Assembly (NCBI RefSeq): GCF_036227485.1
Contig: NZ_CP109479.1
Coordinates: 992,001-1,056,000, forward strand
Direction: 5' to 3'
Length of the DNA stretch: 64,000 bases
Origin: Streptomyces sp. NBC_01451
GTDB taxonomy: Bacteria > Actinomycetota > Actinomycetes > Streptomycetales > Streptomycetaceae
Below are positions 1 to 10,385 of this stretch, one piece after another. The translations under genes and the position numbers were made by a program. Every line of letters begins with the position of its first letter. Position 1 is the first letter of the stretch. The notes beneath the pieces were generated by a model. It was not told where the DNA came from and did not search any database. It saw only the letters and a program-made list of their open reading frames with translations.

Positions 1-1048
1 GCTCGATGCCGGCGGTGACCGCGAGGCCCGCGATGACGATGGAGAACTCGCCGCGGGCGACGAGCGCGCCGCCCGCCCGCCAGCGGCCCTTGACCGAGAT
101 TCCGGCGCGGCGGGCCGCCCAGTGGCCGGTGGCGATCTTCGTGCCCGCCGTGACGACGGCCAGGGCGAGGGCCGGCAGCAGCACGGGCGGGATGCTGGCC
201 GGGTCGGTGTGCAGCCCGAAGAAGACGAAGAAGATGGCCGCGAACAGGTCCCTGAGCGGGCTGAGCAGCGTGTGCGCACCCTCCGCGACCTCACCCGACA
301 GCGCGATCCCGACGAGGAACGCCCCCACGGCGGCGGAGACCTGGAGCTCCTGGGCGATGCCCGCGACGAGGATGGTCAGACCGAGGACGACCAGCAGCAG
401 TTTCTCGGGGTCGTCGCTGGAGACGAACCGGGAGATGACCCGGCCGAAGCGGACCGCCACGAACAGCACCAGGCCGGCGGCCCCGAGCGCGATCGCCAGC
501 GTCACGCTGCCGGCGGCGAGCGAGACCCCGGCCACCAGCGCGGTGACGATCGGCAGGTAGACCGCCATCGCCAGGTCCTCCAGCACCAGGATGCTGAGGA
601 TCACGGGGGTTTCGCGGTTGCCGACCCGGCCCAGGTCGCCCAGCACCTTGGCGATGACACCGGACGACGAGATCCAGGTGACCCCGGCGAGCACGACGGC
701 GGCGACCGGGCCCCAGCCGAGCAGCAGGGCGGCGGCGGCCCCCGGGAGCGCGTTCAGGGTGAAGTCCACCAGGCCCGAGGGGTAGTGGGACTTGAGGTTG
801 GAGACGAGATCGCTGGCCGTGTATTCGAGCCCGAGCATCAACAGCAGCAGGATGACGCCGATCTCGGCACCGGTGGCGATGAACTCCTCGCTCGCGCCGA
901 GTGGCAGCAGTCCGCCTTTGCCGAAGGCGAGACCGGCGAGCAGGTAGAGGGGTATCGGGGAGAAGCTCAGCCGGGCGGCCATCCGGCCGAGCAGCCCGAG
1001 CGCGAGGATGATGGAGCCGAACTCGATCAGCAGAACCTGGGAGTGCAT
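1..1048 (-). CDS. Cation:proton antiporter, CPA2/Kef family (3' end outside window)
   Basis: Integral membrane antiporter, most likely exchanging K+ or Na+ for H+. About 349 residues are visible from the ATG at 1046-1048; the C-terminus runs off the window. The protein is a series of hydrophobic helices from the first residues (MHSQVLLIEFGSIILALGLL), followed by LLLLMLGLEY, the SSSGVIAKVL stretch typical of the CPA2 core, and FLVGIALSG and FAAIFFVFFGL as in KefB/KhtU proteins. It starts 7 nt after the stop of the RCK_C gene, so the two form an operon like khtT-khtU. The family is clear; the ion and regulator are inferred. Confidence 0.85.
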   Translation of the reverse strand, partial: MHSQVLLIEFGSIILALGLLGRMAARLSFSPIPLYLLAGLAFGKGGLLPLGASEEFIATGAEIGVILLLLMLGLEYTASDLVSNLKSHYPSGLVDFTLNALPGAAAALLLGWGPVAAVVLAGVTWISSSGVIAKVLGDLGRVGNRETPVILSILVLEDLAMAVYLPIVTALVAGVSLAAGSVTLAIALGAAGLVLFVAVRFGRVISRFVSSDDPEKLLLVVLGLTILVAGIAQELQVSAAVGAFLVGIALSGEVAEGAHTLLSPLRDLFAAIFFVFFGLHTDPASIPPVLLPALALAVVTAGTKIATGHWAARRAGISVKGRWRAGGALVARGEFSIVIAGLAVTAGIE

Positions 1049-1055
1049 GGCGCTG

Positions 1056-1541
1056 TCACTCCCGTCCGAGTATCGCCGCGGCGGCGTCGACGCCCTCGCG
1101 GGTGCCGATCACGATGATGACGTCCCCGCCGGCCAGCCGGAAGGCGGGCGTCGGGGAGGGGATCGCCTCGGCCCGGCGCAGCACGGCGACCACGGACGCA
1201 CCGGTCTCCGTCCGCATCCGCGTCTCCCCGAGCACCCGCCCGTTCCAGCGCGAGCCCGCGGCCACCTCGATCCGCTCCGCCACCAGCCCCAGCGGCGTCG
1301 TGGACAGCAGACTGGAGCTGTGGTGCGAGGGGCTCAGCGCGTCGATCAGCGAGGCGGCCTCGGGCGCGGTGAGCCGCAGCGACTGGGCGCACGAGTCCGG
1401 ATCGTCGTCCCGGTACAGGCTGACGGTACGGCCGCCGTCGCGGTGGGCGATCACCGACAGATGCCGTTGCTCACGCGTGACGAGGTCGTACTGAACTCCT
1501 ATACCCGGCAGCGGAGTGGCCCGCAGGCGTGGCGCAGACAC
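1056..1541 (-). CDS. TrkA-C (RCK_C) regulatory subunit of the antiporter
   Basis: A 161-residue soluble protein starting at GTG, with an AAGGGGA ribosome site 8 nt upstream. The C-terminal half, about residues 85-160, has the RCK_C pattern (LVAERIEVAAGSRWNGRVLG ... VVAVLRR ... GDVIIVIGTREGVD). In this family that fold binds a nucleotide such as c-di-AMP or senses ions or pH and gates the partner transporter. The N-terminal half resembles the AMMECR/KhtT-type accessory region and has no membrane segment. It directly precedes the antiporter gene, which supports a KhtT-like role on the cytoplasmic face. The ligand cannot be read from the sequence. Confidence 0.8.
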   Translation of the reverse strand: MSAPRLRATPLPGIGVQYDLVTREQRHLSVIAHRDGGRTVSLYRDDDPDSCAQSLRLTAPEAASLIDALSPSHHSSSLLSTTPLGLVAERIEVAAGSRWNGRVLGETRMRTETGASVVAVLRRAEAIPSPTPAFRLAGGDVIIVIGTREGVDAAAAILGRE

Positions 1542-1586
1542 GTTGGATCCCCTTACTGATTGGTTGACTTGGACCGTTGCCGGAGC

Positions 1587-2117
1587 TCAGGCCCCCGTGG
1601 CACCGTCGACGAGTTCGCGCAGGAGGTCGGCGTGGCCGTTGTGGCGTGCGTACTCCTCGATCATGTGCACCATGATCCAGCGCAGCGAGAGCCCCTGGGT
1701 ACCGGCCAGAGCCGCTTCCGCCTCGGACAGGCGTCCGGACTCGTCCAGTGAGGCAGCGGCGGCGACCAGCTCCCGGCTCCGCGCGATCTCCGCCCGCCAG
1801 ACGGCCAGCGCCTCGTCGAGCCCGCGCCCGGGGACCAGGGTGAAACCGTCACCCTTGCCCTCCGGGTGGACGACGGGCACGTCGAGGCCCGCGAACACCC
1901 GCTGGAACCAGTTCCGTTCGACCTCGGCCAGGTGCTGGACGAGCCCGAGCAGCGTCATCTCCGAGGGCGCCGCAGAGGCGAGCCTCACCTGCCTGTCGTC
2001 GAGTCCCTCGCACTTGAGGGCGAGGGTGGCGCGGTGGAAGTCGAGCCAGGCGCTCAGCATGGCGCGTTCGTCGGCGTTCGCGGGAGGGATGGGGCGGCCG
2101 TCCGGTGTAGTCGACAT
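1587..2117 (-). CDS. DinB-superfamily (DUF664) protein
   Basis: 176 residues from the ATG at 2115-2117. The sequence follows the four-helix DinB/DUF664 pattern: an early [19 protein letters not shown] helix, [19 protein letters not shown] with a conserved His, and a C-terminal [18 protein letters not shown] with the spaced His residues that bind a divalent metal. In actinobacteria such proteins are often mycothiol-dependent transferases or detoxification enzymes, but no substrate can be assigned here. It is divergent from the flavin oxidoreductase gene and lies 45 nt ahead of the RCK_C gene on the same strand. Confidence 0.8.
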   Translation of the reverse strand: MSTTPDGRPIPPANADERAMLSAWLDFHRATLALKCEGLDDRQVRLASAAPSEMTLLGLVQHLAEVERNWFQRVFAGLDVPVVHPEGKGDGFTLVPGRGLDEALAVWRAEIARSRELVAAAASLDESGRLSEAEAALAGTQGLSLRWIMVHMIEEYARHNGHADLLRELVDGATGA

Positions 2118-2214
2118 GTACTGCACCCTCGCACAGGTGCCCGGAGGGCCGCGAGGAATACGTGCGGCCGGAAGATCGCTGACACGGACACACCCGAGGA
2201 CCTCCGGAGCCGTC

Positions 2215-3378
2215 ATGCCGAACCCAGCAGACCGATCGGAGCGGCAGCGGCCCGGACCGGGACCGGGGCTGTCCGCGATCCGGTTCTCCGTGCTCGACCG
2301 GTCCCGTACCCGGGAGGGCCACCCGGATGCCGAGGCCCTGCGGGACACCGTCGCGCTGGCCCGGGAGGCGGAACGGCTCGGCTTCCACCGGTTCTGGGTC
2401 TCCGAGCACCACGGAGTGCCCGGGGTCGCCGGTTCCGCGCCCACCGTGCTGGCCGCGGCCGTGGCAGCAGCGACCCGTACGATCCGGGTCGGCACCGGCG
2501 GCGTCATGCTGCCGAATCACCAGCCCCTGGTGGTGGCCGAGCAGTTCGGTGTCCTGGAGTCCCTGTTCCCGGGCCGGATCGACATGGGCCTCGGCCGTTC
2601 GGTCGGCTTCACCGACGGGGTACGCCGGGCGCTGGGCCGCGACAAGGACGTGGCCGGGGACTTCGCGGCCCAGCTCGACGAACTGCTCGGCTGGTTCGAC
2701 GGCACCTCCCCGACGGGGGTGCGCGCCCGCCCCGCCACCCGTGCCTCCGGGGGGATCTCCGTGCCTCCCTTCGTGCTCGCCATGGGCGAGGGCGCCGAGA
2801 TCGCCGCCCGGGCGGGCCTGCCCATGGTGATCGGCGACCTGCGCTCCCGCGAGCGGATGCTGCGCGGCATCGACACCTACCGTGCCGCTTTCCGGCCCTC
2901 GGCCTGGGCGGGCGAGCCGTACGTCGTCGTCTCGGGGACGGTCGCGGTGGCCGCCACCGCGGAGGAGGCCCGGCGGCTTCTGATCCCCGAGGCCTGGTCG
3001 ATGGCGTACTCCCGCACGCACGGCACGTTCCCGCCGCTGCCGCCCGCCGAGCGGGTCGGGTCCCGGACGATGACCGCCAAGGAGCGCGGCTTCTACGAGT
3101 CCGGGCTCGGCGGGCACATCGCCGGCACCGAGGAGCAGGTCGCCCACGAGCTGGAGACCGTGCTGAAGGAGACGGGGGCACAGGAACTGCTGGTCACCAC
3201 CAGCACCTACGACCGGGCGGCGCTGCTGGACTCGTACCGGCGGCTCGCCCGGATCACCGGCCTGGTGGCGCCCCGCTCCACGTGGCCCGCCGGCGGGGGC
3301 GGTCTCAGAACAGCGCCGTCACGGCCTGCTGCACGGCGGTCGCCGCACCCGCCAGAGCCGCCACGGACCGGCCCATGA
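2215..3378 (+). CDS. LLM-class (luciferase-like) flavin-dependent oxidoreductase
   Basis: 387 residues from ATG at 2215, with GGAG six nt upstream. The bacterial-luciferase-like fold is shown by [18 protein letters not shown], the RFWVSEHHG motif near residue 60, [22 protein letters not shown] and [11 protein letters not shown]. Such enzymes use FMN or F420 in oxidation or monooxygenation of small substrates in the cytoplasm. The last ~45 residues, after [15 protein letters not shown], are Pro/Arg-rich and run 74 nt into the end of the convergent gene at 3305. This tail is probably non-conserved. A natural substrate cannot be proposed. Confidence 0.85.
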   Translation: MPNPADRSERQRPGPGPGLSAIRFSVLDRSRTREGHPDAEALRDTVALAREAERLGFHRFWVSEHHGVPGVAGSAPTVLAAAVAAATRTIRVGTGGVMLPNHQPLVVAEQFGVLESLFPGRIDMGLGRSVGFTDGVRRALGRDKDVAGDFAAQLDELLGWFDGTSPTGVRARPATRASGGISVPPFVLAMGEGAEIAARAGLPMVIGDLRSRERMLRGIDTYRAAFRPSAWAGEPYVVVSGTVAVAATAEEARRLLIPEAWSMAYSRTHGTFPPLPPAERVGSRTMTAKERGFYESGLGGHIAGTEEQVAHELETVLKETGAQELLVTTSTYDRAALLDSYRRLARITGLVAPRSTWPAGGGGLRTAPSRPAARRSPHPPEPPRTGP

Positions 3379-3712
3379 GACCGATCGTGTCGGCCGCGCC
3401 CTCAAGGGTGTCGCGCCGGTCCGCGGGGTTGTCGAGAGCGCCCTCGATGCGGGCGGCCGCGCGCAGCCCGGCATCCCGGTCCTCGCCGGCGCCGAGCCGG
3501 GACAGGGCGTCCCGGAACTCCCTGAGGCTCGCCCGGACCTCCGCGACCGCCCGGTCGTCCCCCGGGAGTGACACCGTTTGGCTGACCCCGCTCACGTCTC
3601 CTCCCGCGACTGTCGACTGGATGGTGTTGTTGTTGCCCGCCTTCACGTTCGACTCGACCTGTCGCCGGCCTTCGCCGCTCCTCCAGCCGCCCTCGCGCCG
3701 AAATCGGTTCAT
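3305..3712 (-). CDS. Small helical protein with N-terminal amyloid-like NN-IQ-AGGD motif
   Basis: 135 residues. The ATG overlaps the stop of the upstream gene (ATGA, 3709-3712) and has its own AAGGGGGA ribosome site, so the two are translationally coupled. Residues 25-45 read AGNNNTIQSTVAGGDVSGVSQ, which matches the C-terminal motif of the upstream membrane protein (AG-NN-IQ--V-AG-D--G-SQ). The rest, residues 55-135, is predicted alpha-helical and ends in an Ala/Val-rich helix ([20 protein letters not shown]). No known domain was recognised. The shared low-complexity Asn/Gln/Gly motif recalls RHIM-like or bacterial amyloid signalling motifs that let paired proteins co-assemble; that is an inference. 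It overlaps the end of the convergent oxidoreductase gene. Confidence 0.6.
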   Translation of the reverse strand: MNRFRREGGWRSGEGRRQVESNVKAGNNNTIQSTVAGGDVSGVSQTVSLPGDDRAVAEVRASLREFRDALSRLGAGEDRDAGLRAAARIEGALDNPADRRDTLEGAADTIGLMGRSVAALAGAATAVQQAVTALF

Positions 3713-5601
3713 TTCTCGTCCCCCTTCTCTGTCGCCCTGCCGCTCTGGTCCCGGTCCGCGGGGCGGCTCGGCTGCCGGTCCTGCGAAGTGTCCGGGCCCT
3801 GACTCGTGCCGTGTGCGTCCCGGCCCGCCGTCACCGCCTGGATGATGTTGTTGTCGCCGGCGTGGATCACCGTCATGATCTTCTGCACCTGGCTCTTGAA
3901 CTCCGTGATGTCGACTCCCTTGTGGTCGAGGAATTCCTCGACCGTGGAGAACATGGACGACTGAACGATCGTCACATGCCTCACGGCGTCCTCGGCTACG
4001 TGCATGTCTCCTGTGTAGACGGGCGAGTAGCGCTCTCTCAGGCTTGTGGGCATCGGCCGCTTCGGGACTTCCGCCAGCTGCTCGCCCGGCCCCGTCCCCT
4101 CCCTCTCGCGTGCCCACCACCTGAGGAAGTGCCACCAGCCGAGCACCAGGACGGCGAGATCGCCCACGGCCTGAACGGGGATCTGCGCGAAGGTGCTGAT
4201 TCTGCGCAGTACCTCGGGATCCACGGCCTCCTCGACATCGTCGAAGAGCGGCGGCAGGACATGGGGACGCACGACGAAGTGCAGTTCCTGCCCCTCGATC
4301 ACCGCCGACGCCAGCACAGTGATGACCAACTGACCGGACCACGTGCGGACTTGCGCGGACAGGTACTCGCGGACGACGGTCCCGGAATCACTCTCGTCCG
4401 GTGCCCGCCCCCACAGGGCGTGCTCGTCGGCGTCGGCACCGGAGTGATTCCTCGGCAGGCGGGCCCAGTGCCGGGACGGCCCGCCCCGGACGTACCGGAC
4501 ATCGCATTCGAGCGGGCGGAAGGGCGGCTCGGCGATCCGCAGATCCTCCAGGTCCTCGCTCACGGCCGAGAGCAGCTCGTCGGTGTCGAAGGCAACGAAG
4601 TCCTTGCGGATCTCCTCGTCCTCGTCGTCCTTCTCGCCCTGCAGCTTGATACTGATCGTGGACCGGTGCCAGAGGGCGTTGCCGGCTCCGATGAAACGCC
4701 AGTAGCCCGCGTGGAGTTCGTAGGGAAGGGCGTCGCCGGACTGCGCGCGTCCGATCGCGGCGATCCGGCCGCGCAGCCTCGGTCCCGTCCACGGATCGCG
4801 GCCACCCCGGTCGCAGACCAGGGCGTAGACGACCGCGACGAGCCGGTCCATGACCCGCACACCCAGGTAGGCCAGCGCGGACAGTTCAACCGCCGCCAGG
4901 GCCTCCCCGGCCACCCGGCTCATGGGACGGAGCGTCATCACCAGCACGGGAAGCAGGACCACGACGAGGGCGCCGGCCCATGCCGGGCTGAACCTGCGTC
5001 GCCTTGGTCCGGTACGCCACAGCGTGCGCCGAGGGGGGCGGGCGACCAGCATCGCGAGCGCGGCCGTGGAAGCCCACAGAGCCACACCGAGCGGGAAGCG
5101 GTACGCGATCCAGCCCAGGACGACCGCGAGCACCACGCGGCGCACCCGCCACTGCCGGCGTGCGGCGAGGCAGTGCGCGAGGACAGGGCCGAGATCGAAG
5201 CCGTAGGAGGGCACCACGCGTAGTCGCGACAGGAGAATCTGCCCGATCGCCCACCTGGCGAGCGGCTCGCCCAGCGGAGGGCAGGTCGTGTCCTCCGGCT
5301 CCCATCGGGGACGTCGGGCGGCCAGGAGCGCACGCACCGAGGCGAGACCCCACCCATGAGTCGCGATGTGCCGCGATGCCGCTCTGACCGGCTCCAGCCG
5401 ATCGGGACGACTGTGCGCGGCGGCACACAGTCGCCTGGTCGCCTCGGTGGGCGGAGTGCGCTGTGCCTTCTTCGCCACCGGTTCGGCTCTGGGCGCATCG
5501 GACTCCGTTACCGGTGTGGCCGCCGCGGCCGGTGCGGCGCCCGCGCGGAGCGAGATGGCTTGGAAATAGCGTTCTCGCCGTTGCTGCGTGGAAGTTCCCA
5601 C
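3709..5601 (-). CDS. Membrane protein of unknown function with C-terminal amyloid-like motif
   Basis: 630 residues from the GTG at 5599-5601, chosen because GGGGGAGGA lies six to seven nt upstream. An in-frame GTG at 5676 would add 25 residues but lacks a ribosome site. Residues 1-150 are Ala/Arg-rich and soluble. Several hydrophobic segments follow (VVLAVVLGWIAYRFPLGVAL, LWASTAALAMLVA, AGALVVVLLPVLVMTL, LSALAYLGVRVMDRLVAVVYAL). A long soluble middle region and another short hydrophobic stretch near QAVGDLAVLVLGWWHFLRWW come next. Residues about 580-602 (HAGDNNIIQAVTAGRDAHG) repeat the motif of the following gene. It probably acts at the inner membrane with that partner. No enzymatic motif was recognised. 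Confidence 0.6.
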   Translation of the reverse strand: MGTSTQQRRERYFQAISLRAGAAPAAAATPVTESDAPRAEPVAKKAQRTPPTEATRRLCAAAHSRPDRLEPVRAASRHIATHGWGLASVRALLAARRPRWEPEDTTCPPLGEPLARWAIGQILLSRLRVVPSYGFDLGPVLAHCLAARRQWRVRRVVLAVVLGWIAYRFPLGVALWASTAALAMLVARPPRRTLWRTGPRRRRFSPAWAGALVVVLLPVLVMTLRPMSRVAGEALAAVELSALAYLGVRVMDRLVAVVYALVCDRGGRDPWTGPRLRGRIAAIGRAQSGDALPYELHAGYWRFIGAGNALWHRSTISIKLQGEKDDEDEEIRKDFVAFDTDELLSAVSEDLEDLRIAEPPFRPLECDVRYVRGGPSRHWARLPRNHSGADADEHALWGRAPDESDSGTVVREYLSAQVRTWSGQLVITVLASAVIEGQELHFVVRPHVLPPLFDDVEEAVDPEVLRRISTFAQIPVQAVGDLAVLVLGWWHFLRWWAREREGTGPGEQLAEVPKRPMPTSLRERYSPVYTGDMHVAEDAVRHVTIVQSSMFSTVEEFLDHKGVDITEFKSQVQKIMTVIHAGDNNIIQAVTAGRDAHGTSQGPDTSQDRQPSRPADRDQSGRATEKGDEK

Positions 5602-5707
5602 CCGACGTCCTCCCCCGAGAACGTGCCGTGACGTGCGCAGGCGGTTCTCCGCGACGCTGCTCGGCACCGGATCCACAGAATCCCGGCTGAGTCACGTCCA
5701 CACAGCA

Positions 5708-6604
5708 TCAAATCCGGCCGATGTGAAAATCGGCCGGAAGGCCGGCTCCACGACTCTGCCGTCTCGGCGCCGAGGAGCGCGGCGCGGGCCACCGCGGCGT
5801 CGGCGGAGCACTTCGCCACGGCTGGTGCGGCCCCGGCTGCGGCGGCTGGGCCGCCCGGGCCAGTGCTCTCCGGTCCGGGTGGCTTCCCGGCGCTATGGCG
5901 TCCCGTACCTCGACCTCGGCCACCAGCCCACGGGCCGACACCACGCGCCACACCGACCTGAGCAGGGAGTCCTCGCCGACGAAGGCGGGCGCCGTGCTGG
6001 CCGCGCCCCCGGCGATCCGGTAGTGCAGGTGCACCGGCTGGACGGGGACGCCGGCGTCCAGCGCGGCCTGGAACACCGCCCGGCGGAAGCGGCCCTGGGC
6101 CTTGCCGCACCAGGTGCTGCCCTCGGGGAAGGCGACGACCGCCGTACCCTCGCGCAGCGCGTCGGCGATCCTGGCGACGGTCTGCGGCAGTGCCCGCAGC
6201 CGGTCGCGCTCGATGAACAGCGCTCCGCTGCTCGCGGTCAGCGCGCCCGCCACCGGCCATCCCCGGATCTCGGCCTTGGCCAGCATCCTCGCCGGCCGTA
6301 CGGCGGCCAGCAGCGGGATGTCCAGCCACGAGATGTGGTTGGCGACCAGCAGCACACCCCCGGTGGGCGCGGTGGGGCCGCTCACCCGGAGCCCGACCCC
6401 CGCGGCCCGCACGATGGTGCGGGCCCAGCGCCGTACCCACCCGGCGGGGATCCTCCTGCGGAGCGGGCACAGCATGATCCCCGCGAGCAGGACGACCAGG
6501 ACGGTCACCAGTCGCAGCACGGCCAGGGGTGCGGCCGTCGTGGAACCCGTCGTCTCCACGCACGTCCTCGGGGTGCAGGGCGCGCTGGGCAGCCAGACGC
6601 TCAT
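5708..6604 (-). CDS. olsA: Lysophospholipid/lyso-ornithine-lipid O-acyltransferase (PlsC family)
   Basis: 298 residues. A membrane anchor (LRLVTVLVVLLAGIMLCPL, about residues 30-48) precedes the acyltransferase core with the HX4D motif NHISWLD near residue 90 and the FPEGST motif near residue 160. The ATG overlaps the stop of the upstream OlsB-like gene by one base (TGATG). In known pathways OlsB acylates ornithine to lyso-ornithine lipid and OlsA adds the second acyl group, giving phosphate-free ornithine lipids at the membrane. The last ~45 residues (Pro/Arg/Ala-rich, ending LPADFHIGRI) look unlike the family and are encoded partly by a terminator hairpin. A 3' frameshift or loose C-terminus is possible. 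Confidence 0.8.
   Translation of the reverse strand: MSVWLPSAPCTPRTCVETTGSTTAAPLAVLRLVTVLVVLLAGIMLCPLRRRIPAGWVRRWARTIVRAAGVGLRVSGPTAPTGGVLLVANHISWLDIPLLAAVRPARMLAKAEIRGWPVAGALTASSGALFIERDRLRALPQTVARIADALREGTAVVAFPEGSTWCGKAQGRFRRAVFQAALDAGVPVQPVHLHYRIAGGAASTAPAFVGEDSLLRSVWRVVSARGLVAEVEVRDAIAPGSHPDRRALARAAQPPQPGPHQPWRSAPPTPRWPAPRSSAPRRQSRGAGLPADFHIGRI
5713..5738 (-). terminator. Hairpin at the end of olsA
   Basis: A perfect 10-bp stem (TCCGGCCGAT / ATCGGCCGGA) with a 6-nt loop, followed on the minus strand by TTTGATG. It sits inside the last codons of olsA, just before its stop at 5708-5710. It probably ends olsBA transcription and insulates the motif-bearing pair downstream. Confidence 0.6.
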
Positions 6605-7377
6605 CAGGCGGGGACGAGGGAGAGGAAGTGCCGCAGATAGCGCTGGTTGATCCGGCGCATCGACAGCAGCACGTACAGGTCGGCGACCCCGAAGTCCGGG
6701 TCGTGGGCGGGCTCCCCGCAGACCCAGGCGCCGAGGCGGACGTAGCCGCGCAGCAGCGGGGGCAGTTCGGTGCGGCCGGCGGGCCGGGCCACGCCCTCGG
6801 CGGACCAGGGCAGCAGCGGGCGTACCCGGAACTCCTCCGGCGCCAGGTGCCTGTCCCGGACGCGGTCCCAGGTACCGGCGGCGAGGGTGCCTCCGTCGGA
6901 GAGCGGGATGGAGCAGCAGCCGGCGAGCCAGTCGTGGCCGCGGTCGACCATGTAGCGGGCGATCCCGGCCCAGATGAGGCCGATGACGGCGCCGTCCCGG
7001 TGGTCGGGGTGGACGCAGGAGCGGCCGACCTCGACGAGGCCGGGGCGGATCGTGTCGAGCGGCGAGATGTCGAACTCGCCCTCGGAGTAGAGGCGTCCGG
7101 CGATCGCGGCCCGCTCGGGGGGCAGCAGCCGGTAGGTGCCGACGACCTGGCCGGTGAGCGTGTCGCGGACCAGCAGGTGGTCGCAGTACGAGTCGAAGGG
7201 GTCGATGTCGAGGCCGGGCTGCGGGGAGGACAGCAGGGCGCCGAGCTCTCCGGCGAAGACGTCGTGCCGCAGGCGCTGCGCGGCTCGTACGTCGTCCTCG
7301 TCGCGGGCGAGCGTGACGGTGTAGCGGGTGGGTGCGGCGGGGAGCGGGGGACGTTCGATGGTGGAAACGCCGGTCAT
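6604..7377 (-). CDS. olsB: Ornithine N-acyltransferase, OlsB-like (hemolysin-like GNAT fold)
   Basis: 257 residues from ATG with AGGAGAG just upstream. It has the OlsB/Acetyltransf_5 pattern: AAQRLRHDVFAGELGA near residue 33, FDSYCDHLLVRD, VGTYRLLPPE, and LVEVGRSCVHPDHRDGAVIGLIWAGI, a GNAT-type acyl-donor site. The C-terminal RINQRYLRHFLSL matches the family end. It would transfer a 3-hydroxyacyl group from ACP to ornithine, the first step to ornithine lipids. The adjoining olsA gene with overlapping codons completes the pathway. Ornithine lipids often replace phospholipids under phosphate limitation, but no PHO box was identified upstream. Confidence 0.82.
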   Translation of the reverse strand: MTGVSTIERPPLPAAPTRYTVTLARDEDDVRAAQRLRHDVFAGELGALLSSPQPGLDIDPFDSYCDHLLVRDTLTGQVVGTYRLLPPERAAIAGRLYSEGEFDISPLDTIRPGLVEVGRSCVHPDHRDGAVIGLIWAGIARYMVDRGHDWLAGCCSIPLSDGGTLAAGTWDRVRDRHLAPEEFRVRPLLPWSAEGVARPAGRTELPPLLRGYVRLGAWVCGEPAHDPDFGVADLYVLLSMRRINQRYLRHFLSLVPA

Positions 7378-7594
7378 GGCTCTCTCCTGGTCACGGGCCG
7401 GGGACGGCTAGGGGTGAGCTGGCCGGTCCCGTTACGTCCGGCCGCATCAGTTCTTCCGACCGCGGCTGTCCGGCGTGTGACTCTCGCAGAGAGGTGGGGT
7501 GTGGGCTTGTTGAATGCCAGGGGTGCCTGGCGGGACCGGCAATGAGCACCACTCCCGGTCCCGCCCGTCCGCACCTTGCCGGCGAACGGTCACT

Positions 7595-7678
7595 GAGGCG
7601 CCCCGAAGGGGCGCGGGGCTGTGACATTCACGGCTCCGCCGGGTGGGCGCGACCAGCCACAACGGTCGCGCACCCGGC
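7595..7678 (+). repeat. Dispersed intergenic repeat, copy 1 (with hairpin)
   Basis: A GGGGCGCGGGG core, followed by GGCTCCGCCGGGTGGGCGCG and GACCAGCC, recurs in divergent form at 12101-12160, 46492-46560 and 59831-59880. The start holds a perfect 7-bp hairpin (GCGCCCC GAA GGGGCGC, 7599-7615). It lies 70 nt beyond the sdhB stop, so it probably serves as the terminator of sdhCAB. The rest of the 7378-7685 gap shows no gene. Confidence 0.65.
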
Positions 7679-7685
7679 ATCGGTC

Positions 7686-8431
7686 CTATCGCTTCGCCAC
7701 TCCCCGAGCAGCTCGCAGCCACTCCTTGTTCATCCCCGTGATGGAGACGAGGGGGATGCCCTTCGGGCAGGCGGTGGCGCACTCCCCGGCGAGGGTGCAG
7801 CCGCCGAAGCCCTCCTCGTCCATCTGCGCGACCATGTCGAGGACGCGGGTCTCCCGCTCGGGCGCGCCCTGCGGCAGCACGTTCAGGTGGTTGACCTTGG
7901 CGGAGGTGAAGAGCATCGCCGCCCCGTTCGGGCAGGCGGCCACGCAGGCCCCGCAGCCGATGCACTCGGCGTGCTCGAAGGCGAAGTCGGCGTCCGGTTT
8001 CGGTACGGGGGTGGCGTGCGCCTCGGGGGCGGCGCCGGTGGGGGCGGTGACGTAGCCGCCGGCCTGGATGATCCGGTCGAAGGCGGACCGGTCGACGACG
8101 AGATCCTTCACCACCGGGAAGGCGGCGGCACGCCACGGCTCGACGTCGATCGTGTCGCCGTCGGCGAAGGACCGCATGTGGAGCTGGCAGGTGGTGGTGC
8201 GCTCGGGTCCGTGCGCGTCGCCGTTGATGACGAGCGAGCACGCGCCGCAGATGCCCTCGCGGCAGTCGTGGTCGAAGGCGACCGGGTCGTCGCCCTTGAG
8301 GATGAGCTCCTCGTTGAGGGTGTCGAGCATCTCCAGGAAGGACATGTCGGCCGAGATGCCGTCCACCTCGTACGTGGACATGGCGCCCTCGGTGTCGGCG
8401 TTGCGCTGCCGCCAGACGCGCAGGGTGAGCT

Positions 8432-8435
<4 letters not shown>
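7686..8435 (-). CDS. sdhB: Succinate dehydrogenase/fumarate reductase iron-sulfur subunit
   Basis: 249 residues. The [2Fe-2S] cysteines are C58, C63, C66 (CREGICGAC) and C83. The C-terminal half carries [14 protein letters not shown] and [16 protein letters not shown], the ligands for the [4Fe-4S] and [3Fe-4S] clusters. It passes electrons from the flavoprotein to quinone through the membrane subunit. The ATG overlaps the sdhA stop by four bases (ATGA, 8432-8435). The order sdhC-sdhA-sdhB with a single large cytochrome b subunit is that of menaquinone-type, Bacillus-like enzymes; whether it runs mainly as SQR or QFR cannot be told. Confidence 0.93.
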
Positions 8436-10384
<1,949 letters not shown>

Positions 10385-10385
10385 T

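Noticed and set aside
5602..5676. Upstream GTG start (5676) for the motif-bearing membrane protein
   Set aside because: No ribosome site, while GTG 5601 has GGGGGAGGA at the right distance.
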